Source of the DNA: Extensimonas soli
GTDB taxonomy: Bacteria; Pseudomonadota; Gammaproteobacteria; Burkholderiales; Burkholderiaceae_C
Assembly (NCBI RefSeq): GCF_029211265.1
Contig: NZ_JARGEL010000016.1
Coordinates: forward strand, 1 to 64,000
DNA length: 64,000 nt
Reading direction: 5' to 3'
The translations under genes and the position numbers were made by a program. Of this stretch, positions 57,787-64,000 are shown one piece after another. The notes below the pieces were generated by a model that did no database searches, had not been told where the DNA came from, and saw only the letters and a program-made list of their open reading frames with translations. Numbering within the stretch: position 1 is the first letter of the stretch; every line of letters begins with the position of its first letter.

Positions 57787-58719
57787 ATGTTTGAATTGCG
57801 CCTGTTGTGCCCCGAGGGCAGTGTCGAAGCCGTGAGCGATGCGCTCGAAGCGCTCGACGCCCTGAGCGTGTCGGTCGAAGATGCCGACGCGCAGACCGAG
57901 GCCGAGCAGGCGCTGTTCGGCGAGCCCGGCATGCCGCCGCCGCGCGAAGGCTGGCAGCGCAGCCGCGTGCTGGCGCTGTTTGCCACCGAAGAAGCGGCGC
58001 GCCAGGCGCAGCAGCTGCTCGCGGTGCAGGACTTTTTTGCCGGCTGTGCGGTGCTCGGCCTGGCTGCGGTGCCCGAGCAGGACTGGGTGCGGCTGACGCA
58101 GGCACAGTTTGCGCCTGTGGAGATCACGCCCGACTTCTGGATCGTGCCCAGCTGGCACGACTTGCCGCCGCAGGCGCGGCGCAGCCTGCGGCTCGATCCG
58201 GGGCTGGCCTTCGGCACGGGCACGCACCCCACCACGCGCATGTGCCTGCGCTGGATGGCACGCACAGCGCAACAGGCCGCTGCGGCCGGCGCACCGCAGG
58301 CCGTGAATGCGTTCGGGCGCGTGCTCGACTACGGCTGTGGCTCGGGCATCCTGGCGCTGGGCGCGGCCCTGTTCGGGGCGACCGAGATCGACGCCGTCGA
58401 TATCGACCCCGCTGCCGTGCAAGCCACGCTGGAAAACGCGCGCGCCAACGGTGTGCAGGCCCCGGGCGTGCAGCTGCGCGCAGGCCTGCCGGAGCTTGCG
58501 CAGGGCCTGTACCAGACCGTGTTTGCCAACATTCTCGCGAGCCCACTCAAGGTGCTCGCGCCCCTGCTGTGCGCCCATGTCGCGCCGGGCGGCTGGCTCG
58601 TGCTCGCTGGCATCCTCGAACGCCAGGCGCAGGAGCTGCAAGAGGCCTATGCCCCGTGGATACGCCTTGAAGTGGCCGACACCGAAGACGGCTGGATTCT
58701 GATGACCGGCTCGCGCTGA
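57787..58719 (+). CDS. prmA: Ribosomal protein L11 methyltransferase
   Basis: 310 residues. N-terminal L11-recognition domain (MFELRLLCPEGSVEAVSDAL), then the SAM fold with DPGLAFGTGTHPTTRMCL, VLDYGCGSGILALGAALFGA and VFANILASPLKVLAP (the NxL-type catalytic loop). It trimethylates L11. Slightly longer than the E. coli enzyme because of insertions near residues 50 and 165. It follows accC by 65 bp, a common neighbourhood. Confidence 0.94.
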   Translation: MFELRLLCPEGSVEAVSDALEALDALSVSVEDADAQTEAEQALFGEPGMPPPREGWQRSRVLALFATEEAARQAQQLLAVQDFFAGCAVLGLAAVPEQDWVRLTQAQFAPVEITPDFWIVPSWHDLPPQARRSLRLDPGLAFGTGTHPTTRMCLRWMARTAQQAAAAGAPQAVNAFGRVLDYGCGSGILALGAALFGATEIDAVDIDPAAVQATLENARANGVQAPGVQLRAGLPELAQGLYQTVFANILASPLKVLAPLLCAHVAPGGWLVLAGILERQAQELQEAYAPWIRLEVADTEDGWILMTGSR

Positions 58720-58780
58720 GTCCGCACAGGAGCGGCATGGCGGGCGGTGCTTTCAGAGGGAACCCTACAATGGGTCGCTG

Positions 58781-60037
58781 ATGAGCCAGATCACACGCTG
58801 CCCTTCTTGCGGAACCCGTTTCAGGGTCGTTGCCGACCAGCTGCGCATCTCCGACGGTTGGGTGCGTTGCGGGCAGTGCCACGAGATTTTCGACGCCTCG
58901 GCGCAGCTCGTACCTGCCAGCGCGCGGGTGCGCTGGCCCGATGCGGTGCCTGCAGCAGATGCGCAGCAGCGGCCCGCAGGCGCAGGGCTTCTGGATTCAG
59001 AGTCACCGGCGACAACCGCTGCTGCAGCGCAGTACCCATCTTCCGAAGACGACGCATCCTCCAGTCTGCAGGCGGGCACTTGCGCCTTGCCAGCGTTCCT
59101 GACGCACGCGCCGGCATCCCCTGCTGCATTGCCGGATACAGGGCCGCCAGAGGGCGCAAGCCCCGCCGTGCCGCCCCAAGAGACCCAAAAGCAGGAGCTG
59201 GAGGGTTACGAGCTACCGTTTGCCGAGCTGCGCGACTCGGGCTGGCCGGAGGAGGATGAAGACGCACAGGTGGGTGATGCGGCGTTAGAGGAACACGGAA
59301 CGCCGCCTGTGCCTGCCCATGGGCAGGAGCATGAGGGCGCAGAGCCCTTTGAGCACGCGGCGGATGCGCAAGCAGCGCACGAGCCAGCTGCATTGATGCC
59401 GCCCGAAGAGGTCGGATTTGTCGATGCGTCAGTCTGCGAAATGCTGGTGCAGGCGAATGAAGTGCCACCCGGCCACGCCTTGGGCGACGAGGCGCTTCCT
59501 GAAGACGCAGAACTCGATGTGCAGGAACCCGGTTTCGTGCGCGCCGCGCGGCGCCGCGCCTTCTGGCGCCGGCCGTGGGTGCGCGCAGGACTGGCGGCGC
59601 TTTCTGTGCTTTTGCTGGCGGCGCTGGCCTTGCAGGTCGCGGTGCAGGAGCGTGACGCCATCGCCGCGGCAGCCCCGGCAGCACGGCCATGGCTGCAGCA
59701 GGTCTGCGCGCCTGTGGGCTGCAGCGTGGCGCCGCTGCGCCGCATCGCGGACGTGGTGATAGACAGCTCTTCGTTCCAAAAAGGCCGGGGCGACAGCTAC
59801 CAGCTCACGTTCAGCCTGCAAAATCGCGCTCCCCATGCCCTGGCGATGCCGGCGCTGGAGCTGACCCTGACCGACGCGCAGGATCAGCCCGCGGTGCGCC
59901 GCGTGCTGCTGCCCAAGGACATCGGGGCGCCGGCGGAACTCCCGCCCCGCGGTGGCTGGGGCGCGGCGCTGACGGTGGTCGTGACCACGGGCGGTGCGCG
60001 CGTGGCCGGCTACCGCCTGCTGGCGTTTTATCCTTGA
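58781..60037 (+). CDS. Zinc-ribbon DUF3426 membrane protein
   Basis: 418 residues. An N-terminal zinc ribbon with Cys7, Cys10, Cys30 and Cys33 (RCPSCGTRF; VRCGQCHEIF, the MJ0042 type). A long acidic, low-complexity middle follows to about 260, then one TM (LAALSVLLLAALALQVAV) and the DUF3426 domain, with AIADVVID-type strands and PALELTLTDAQDQPAVRRV. Function unknown. TACAAT lies 9 nt before the ATG with no ribosome site. Confidence 0.87.
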   Translation: MSQITRCPSCGTRFRVVADQLRISDGWVRCGQCHEIFDASAQLVPASARVRWPDAVPAADAQQRPAGAGLLDSESPATTAAAAQYPSSEDDASSSLQAGTCALPAFLTHAPASPAALPDTGPPEGASPAVPPQETQKQELEGYELPFAELRDSGWPEEDEDAQVGDAALEEHGTPPVPAHGQEHEGAEPFEHAADAQAAHEPAALMPPEEVGFVDASVCEMLVQANEVPPGHALGDEALPEDAELDVQEPGFVRAARRRAFWRRPWVRAGLAALSVLLLAALALQVAVQERDAIAAAAPAARPWLQQVCAPVGCSVAPLRRIADVVIDSSSFQKGRGDSYQLTFSLQNRAPHALAMPALELTLTDAQDQPAVRRVLLPKDIGAPAELPPRGGWGAALTVVVTTGGARVAGYRLLAFYP

Positions 60038-60067
60038 ATTTTTTCTGACTCCACCCTCACACCCTCT

Positions 60068-60964
60068 ATGGCAGCCCTGATTTGCGGTTCTCTCGCGTTC
60101 GACACCATCATGACCTTTGAAGGGCGCTTTGCCGAGCAGATATTGCCCGACCAGTTGCACATCCTCAACGTGTCCTTTCTCGTGCCCACCCTGCGGCGCG
60201 ACTTCGGCGGCTGCGCGGGCAACATCGCCTACAGCCTGCGCCTGCTGGGCGGCACGCCCTGGCCCATGGCCATGCTGGGCAGCGACGGCGGTGGGTATTT
60301 GCAGCGTTTGCAGGCGCTGGGCATTCCCACAGCCCATGTCGGCATGGCCCAGGACACCTACACCGCGCAGGCCATGATCATGACCGACCGCGACAACAAC
60401 CAGATCACCGCGTTCCACCCCGGTGCGATGCTGCAGGCGCACACCCTGCGCATCGCGCCGCACCCGGACATCGCGCTGGCCATCATCGCGCCCGACGGCC
60501 GCGAGGCCATGCTCGAGCATGCCGAGCAGCTCGCCGCGGCGGACGTTCCGTTCGTGTTCGATCCGGGGCAGGGGCTGCCGATGTTCGACGGGCCTGAACT
60601 CGCGCGCTTTGTCGAGCAGGCGAGCTGGGTCGCGGTGAACGACTACGAGGGCAAGATGCTGTGCGAGCGCACGGGCTGGTCACTGGCCGAGATTTCGCGC
60701 AAAGTACGCGGCCTGATCGTGACGCTGGGCGCGCAAGGCTGCGAGGTCTGGGTGGATGGGGCCAAGGCGCATGTGCCCGCCGTCACGCCCGCGCAGGTCG
60801 TCGATCCCACGGGCTGCGGAGACGCCTGGCGCGGTGCGCTGCTGTATGGGCTCGAACGCGGCTGGCCGCTCGAACGCTGCGCAGCGCTGGGCAACCGGAT
60901 CGGCGCCTTCAAGATTGCCCACCGCGGGCCGCAGAACTACACGCTGGACTTCACGCCAGGCTGA
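60068..60964 (+). CDS. PfkB-family sugar/nucleoside kinase (adenosine kinase-like)
   Basis: 298 residues. The N-terminal GSLAFDTIMTFEGRF and FGGCAGNIAYSLRLLGG form the substrate site; the C-terminal DPTGCGDAWRGALLYGL is the PfkB signature 2 with catalytic Asp. The GG-x-A-x-N pattern and size match ribokinase/adenosine kinase-type enzymes. It phosphorylates a sugar or nucleoside with ATP. Starts 30 bp after the zinc-ribbon gene. Confidence 0.88.
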   Translation: MAALICGSLAFDTIMTFEGRFAEQILPDQLHILNVSFLVPTLRRDFGGCAGNIAYSLRLLGGTPWPMAMLGSDGGGYLQRLQALGIPTAHVGMAQDTYTAQAMIMTDRDNNQITAFHPGAMLQAHTLRIAPHPDIALAIIAPDGREAMLEHAEQLAAADVPFVFDPGQGLPMFDGPELARFVEQASWVAVNDYEGKMLCERTGWSLAEISRKVRGLIVTLGAQGCEVWVDGAKAHVPAVTPAQVVDPTGCGDAWRGALLYGLERGWPLERCAALGNRIGAFKIAHRGPQNYTLDFTPG

Positions 60965-60980
60965 CCCAAGCCCGGCGCCG

Positions 60981-61355
60981 TCAAGGCTTGGTGCCTGTTG
61001 GGAAAGGCCAGGCTGCCTGGGGATTCAGTGTGGTCTGGGCGGGGGCAGAGGCCTTGGCGGCCTTCTTCGCAGGAGTAGAAGCCTTCTCCGCAGGTGCGGC
61101 GGCCTTCTTCGCAGGTGCGGCGGCCTTCTTCGCAGGTGCGGCGGCCTTCTTCGCAGGTGCGGCGGCCTTCTTCGCAGGTGCGGCGGCCTTCTTCGCAGGT
61201 GCGGCGGCCTTCTTCGCAGGTGCGGCGGCCTTCTTCGCAGGTGCGGCGGCCTTCTTCGCAGGTGCGGCGGCCTTCTTCGCCGGAGCAGCGGCCTTCTTCG
61301 GGGGTGCTTCGGTCTTCATGGCCTGGGATGCGGCCGGTTTTTTTGCAGTTGCCAT
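60981..61355 (-). CDS. Histone H1-like DNA-binding protein (Ala/Lys/Pro repeats)
   Basis: 124 residues. MATAKKPAASQAMKTEAP is followed by eight copies of AAAPAKK plus degenerate ends, then AAKASAPAQTTLNPQAAWPF. Such lysine-rich proteins compact DNA like the H1-type proteins of Burkholderiales. The ATG at 61355 has a perfect AAGGAG upstream. The repeat is perfect at DNA level, so length probably varies between strains. Confidence 0.88.
   Translation of the reverse strand: MATAKKPAASQAMKTEAPPKKAAAPAKKAAAPAKKAAAPAKKAAAPAKKAAAPAKKAAAPAKKAAAPAKKAAAPAKKAAAPAKKAAAPAEKASTPAKKAAKASAPAQTTLNPQAAWPFPTGTKP
61098..61281. repeat. 21-bp tandem repeat within the histone-like gene
   Basis: The unit GGCGGCCTTCTTCGCAGGTGC (as a 21-mer encoding seven residues) recurs eight times without change; a ninth unit changes to CTTCTTCGCCGG and the flanking units are degenerate. 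Boundaries are approximate by a few bases. Confidence 0.9.
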
Positions 61356-61543
61356 CACGTTCTCCTTGGATCGATGTGTTGAGCGCGCTGCATCCACACG
61401 GTGGGTGGGCAGCAGTTCTCTGAACAGGTTCTTAGGGGTGGACACCTATCCCTCCCGCATGAACACGAAAAACGCCCCACCAGGGAAAGCAGCGGATTGG
61501 CGGCAGGCGCGATAGTCATGGCTCTGTGAGCACCCCGGCAGGA

Positions 61544-62737
61544 TCAATCCCAGGAGAGTGCGCCTCCAGACTGGTATTCGATGACCCGCGTTTCGAAGAA
61601 ATTGCGCTCCTTCTTGAGGTCGATCATCTCGCTCATCCAGGGGAAGGGGTTTTCTTCGTGGGGGAAAAGGGCCTCGAGGCCGATCTGCGTGGCGCGGCGG
61701 TTGGCGATGTAGCGCAGATAGCCCTTGAACATGGAGGCGTTCAAGCCCAGCACGCCACGCGGCATGGTGTCTTCGGCGTAGCGGTATTCGAGTTCGACCG
61801 CTGTGAGAAAGAGCTCCTTGACCTCGGCTTTGAACGCTGGCGTCCAGAGCTGCGGGTTCTCGAGCTTGAGCTGGTTGATCAGGTCGATGCCGAAGTTGCA
61901 GTGCATGGACTCGTCGCGCAGGATGTATTGGTACTGCTCGGCTGCGCCGGTCATCTTGTTTTGCCGGCCCAGCGCCAGGATCTGCGTGAAGCCGACGTAA
62001 AAGAACAGCCCTTCCATCAGGCAGGCGAAGACGATCAGGCTCTTGAGCAGGGTCTGGTCGGCCTCGGGCGTGCCGGTATGAAAGTGCGGGTCCATGATCG
62101 CGTCGATGAACGGAATCAGGAATTCGTCCTTGGCGCGGATCGCGGGAACTTCATGGTAGGCGTTGAAGATTTCGCCCTCGTCGAGCCCCAGCGACTCGAC
62201 GATGTACTGGTAGGCGTGCGTGTGGATCGCTTCTTCGAAGGCCTGGCGCAGCAGGAATTGGCGGCATTCGGGCGCCGTGATGTGGCGGTAAGTGCCGAGC
62301 ACGATGTTGTTGGCGGCCAGGCTGTCGGCGGTGACGAAGAAGCCCAGGTTGCGCTTGACGATGCGGCGCTCTTCCTCTGTCAGCCCGTTCGGGTCTTTCC
62401 AGAGCGCGATGTCGCGCGTCATGTTGACCTCTTGCGGCATCCAGTGGTTGGCGCAGGTCGCGAGGTATTTTTCCCAGGCCCATTTGTATTTGAAGGGCAC
62501 GAGCTGGTTGACGTCGGTCTGGCCGTTGATGATGCGCTTGTCGGCGGCGTTGACGCGGCGCTCGGACATTTTCTGCGCCGGCGCCTGGGGCTTGGGTGCG
62601 GCGAATGCGGGCGCTGCATTTTCGGCGGCGCGGGGTGCAAGAAACGGCTGTGTGCCGAGCATGGCGCCGCCGGGAGGCAGTGCCATGCCCGGTGCGACAG
62701 ATGCGGCGGGGGTGATTTCTTCGTCCCAATTCAGCAT
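61544..62737 (-). CDS. nrdB: Ribonucleotide reductase class Ia, beta subunit
   Basis: 397 residues. A non-conserved Ala/Pro-rich start is followed by the ferritin-like core: [41 protein letters not shown] (di-iron ligands Glu and His), and [16 protein letters not shown]. The C-terminus, QSGGALSWD, is the tail that docks NrdA. It holds the tyrosyl radical. It lies 116 bp downstream of nrdA on the same strand. A larger open frame runs further 5' into nrdA and is rejected. Confidence 0.95.
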   Translation of the reverse strand: MLNWDEEITPAASVAPGMALPPGGAMLGTQPFLAPRAAENAAPAFAAPKPQAPAQKMSERRVNAADKRIINGQTDVNQLVPFKYKWAWEKYLATCANHWMPQEVNMTRDIALWKDPNGLTEEERRIVKRNLGFFVTADSLAANNIVLGTYRHITAPECRQFLLRQAFEEAIHTHAYQYIVESLGLDEGEIFNAYHEVPAIRAKDEFLIPFIDAIMDPHFHTGTPEADQTLLKSLIVFACLMEGLFFYVGFTQILALGRQNKMTGAAEQYQYILRDESMHCNFGIDLINQLKLENPQLWTPAFKAEVKELFLTAVELEYRYAEDTMPRGVLGLNASMFKGYLRYIANRRATQIGLEALFPHEENPFPWMSEMIDLKKERNFFETRVIEYQSGGALSWD

Positions 62738-62853
62738 GGTTTTTTCCGTGCGAGGATTATGAAAGCAGTGCTGCAAAATGAAAAGCACTCCAGCGCGCTC
62801 TGGCAAGGTTTTTTTGCATGCGTCGGCGTTTTGGGCGCGTGCCGAGCAAGGGC

Positions 62854-64000
62854 TTACTGGCAGGCTTCGCAGGTCGGATCGTCGATGGCGCAGAACTTGA
62901 CGTCGGTGGCGGGCAGTGCTGCTGCGGCATCGAGCACGCTGGCTGTGCCGGACGCGGCAGCGAAAGCCGCCGGCGCACCGCCTTGCCCTGTGCCCACGGC
63001 ATTGAGCTGCTGGCGGTTCACGGTACTCATCTCGACGTGCGTGGCGCTTTGCGTGCGCAGGTAGTACGTCGTCTTGAGGCCGCGCAGCCAGGCGAGCTTG
63101 TAGGTCTCGTCGAGCTTCTTGCCCGAAGCGCCGGCCATGTAGATGTTGAGGCTTTGCGCCTGGTCGATCCACTTCTGGCGGCGCGCGGCGGCTTCGACGA
63201 GCCAGCGCGGCTCGATCTCGAAGGCAGTGGAATACAGCGCCTTCAGATCGGGCGGCACGCGGTCTATAGGGTGCAGTGAGCCCTTGAAGTGCTTGAGGTC
63301 CAGCACCATCACGTCGTCCCACAGGCCCAGGCGCTTGAGGTCGTGCACGAGGTAGCCGTTGATGACGGTGAATTCGCCCGAGAGGTTGCTCTTGACCGAC
63401 AGGTTGCCGAACGACGGCTCGATCGAGGCATCGACGCCAATGATGTTGCTGATGGTGGCTGTGGGGGCGATGGCCACGCAGTTGGAATTGCGCATGCCGT
63501 CCTGCGCGATCTTGCGGCGCAGGGCGTCCCAGTCCAGGCGCGCGCTGCGATCGACTTCGAGATGCCCGCCGCGCGCTTGCGCCAGCATGTCCAGCGTGTC
63601 GAAAGGCAGGATGCCGCGCTCCCAGAGCGAGCCCTGGTAGCTCGAATACCTGCCGCGCTCGCGCGCGAGATCGCTCGAAGCCCAGTAAGCGTAATAGCAC
63701 AGCGCTTCCATGGAGGCATCGGCGAATTCCACCGCCTCTTGCGAGGCGTAGGGGATGCGCAGCTCGTACAGCGCGTCCTGAAAGCCCATCACGCCCAGCC
63801 CCACGGGGCGGTGGCGCAGGTTGGAGTCGCGCGCTTTGCGCACGGCGTAGTAGTTGATGTCGATCACGTTGTCGAGCATGCGCATGGCCACGGACACGGT
63901 TTTGCGCAGCTTGTCGTGGTCCAGCACCTTGGTGGGCTGGCCGCTCGCGTCCGCCGGGCCGTCCTTGAGGTGCTGCAGCAGGTTGACCGAGCCGAGGTTG
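62854..64000 (-). CDS. nrdA: Ribonucleotide reductase class Ia, alpha subunit (3' part)
   Basis: The frame is open to the window end and encodes about 381 C-terminal residues. It begins [14 protein letters not shown] (active-site region) and includes [38 protein letters not shown], the radical-transfer Tyr pair in [18 protein letters not shown] and the C-terminal redox cysteines DPTCEACQ. It reduces ribonucleotides with NrdB. The 5' part is outside the window. Confidence 0.95.
   Translation of the reverse strand, partial: NLGSVNLLQHLKDGPADASGQPTKVLDHDKLRKTVSVAMRMLDNVIDINYYAVRKARDSNLRHRPVGLGVMGFQDALYELRIPYASQEAVEFADASMEALCYYAYWASSDLARERGRYSSYQGSLWERGILPFDTLDMLAQARGGHLEVDRSARLDWDALRRKIAQDGMRNSNCVAIAPTATISNIIGVDASIEPSFGNLSVKSNLSGEFTVINGYLVHDLKRLGLWDDVMVLDLKHFKGSLHPIDRVPPDLKALYSTAFEIEPRWLVEAAARRQKWIDQAQSLNIYMAGASGKKLDETYKLAWLRGLKTTYYLRTQSATHVEMSTVNRQQLNAVGTGQGGAPAAFAAASGTASVLDAAAALPATDVKFCAIDDPTCEACQ

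Overview
The window is GC-rich DNA from a Betaproteobacterium, most likely a member of the Comamonadaceae (order Burkholderiales, Acidovorax or Comamonas relatives). The gene complement and order (mreBCD-mrdA facing gatCAB; accBC-prmA; nrdAB; purB beside a glutathione transferase) and a recurrent TACAAT -10 box close to start codons point that way. This is inference from gene content, since no rRNA or tRNA gene is present. Most of the window is ordinary chromosomal housekeeping DNA, with accessory material between about 5.9 and 26.8 kb.

Layout. 0-0.6 kb: tail of an IS30-type transposase beside yidB. 0.66-5.8 kb: a molybdenum block, modE-modA-modB-modC-modD on the minus strand and a divergent tandem-Mop molybdate-binding protein, separated by a region with a ModE-like operator. 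5.9-14.0 kb: a complete type I-C cas operon (cas3-cas5c-cas8c-cas7c-cas4-cas1-cas2) with a hicB-hicA toxin-antitoxin pair inserted between cas7c and cas4. 14.15-18.14 kb: a CRISPR array of 56 repeats (37 nt) and 55 spacers, leader next to cas2, degenerate last repeat at the far end. 18.4-20.9 kb: SDR, acyl-CoA dehydrogenase and hotdog thioesterase. 21.1-24.8 kb: a solitary ABC-type substrate-binding protein followed by a GGDEF/EAL protein. 24.8-26.7 kb: a decay zone with an MFS gene cut and replaced by brnT-brnA and a hydroxypyruvate isomerase gene reduced to two ends by two small CTAG-flanked elements.

26.8-39.6 kb: three glutathione transferases, a PBP5-type carboxypeptidase, a hydrolase, a 2Fe-2S ferredoxin, purB, an amtB with a very good sigma-54 promoter and NtrC site, a TauE-type permease, a polar amino-acid ABC transporter and an EamA exporter. 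39.6-64 kb: cell-shape genes (mrdA, mreD, mreC, mreB), gatCAB, pyrE facing xth with overlapping start codons, a GspE-type ATPase, a metallo-beta-lactamase-fold hydrolase, mpl carrying an in-frame 55-residue mobile-element insert, tlpA, accBC, prmA, a zinc-ribbon protein, a PfkB kinase, a histone H1-like protein with a 21-bp tandem repeat, nrdB and the end of nrdA, which runs off the window.

The most interesting items are the hicBA pair embedded in the cas operon (possibly an addiction module guarding CRISPR-Cas), the coding mobile-element insertion in mpl, and the substrate-binding protein/cyclic-di-GMP enzyme pair, which resembles the NspS/MbaA arrangement.
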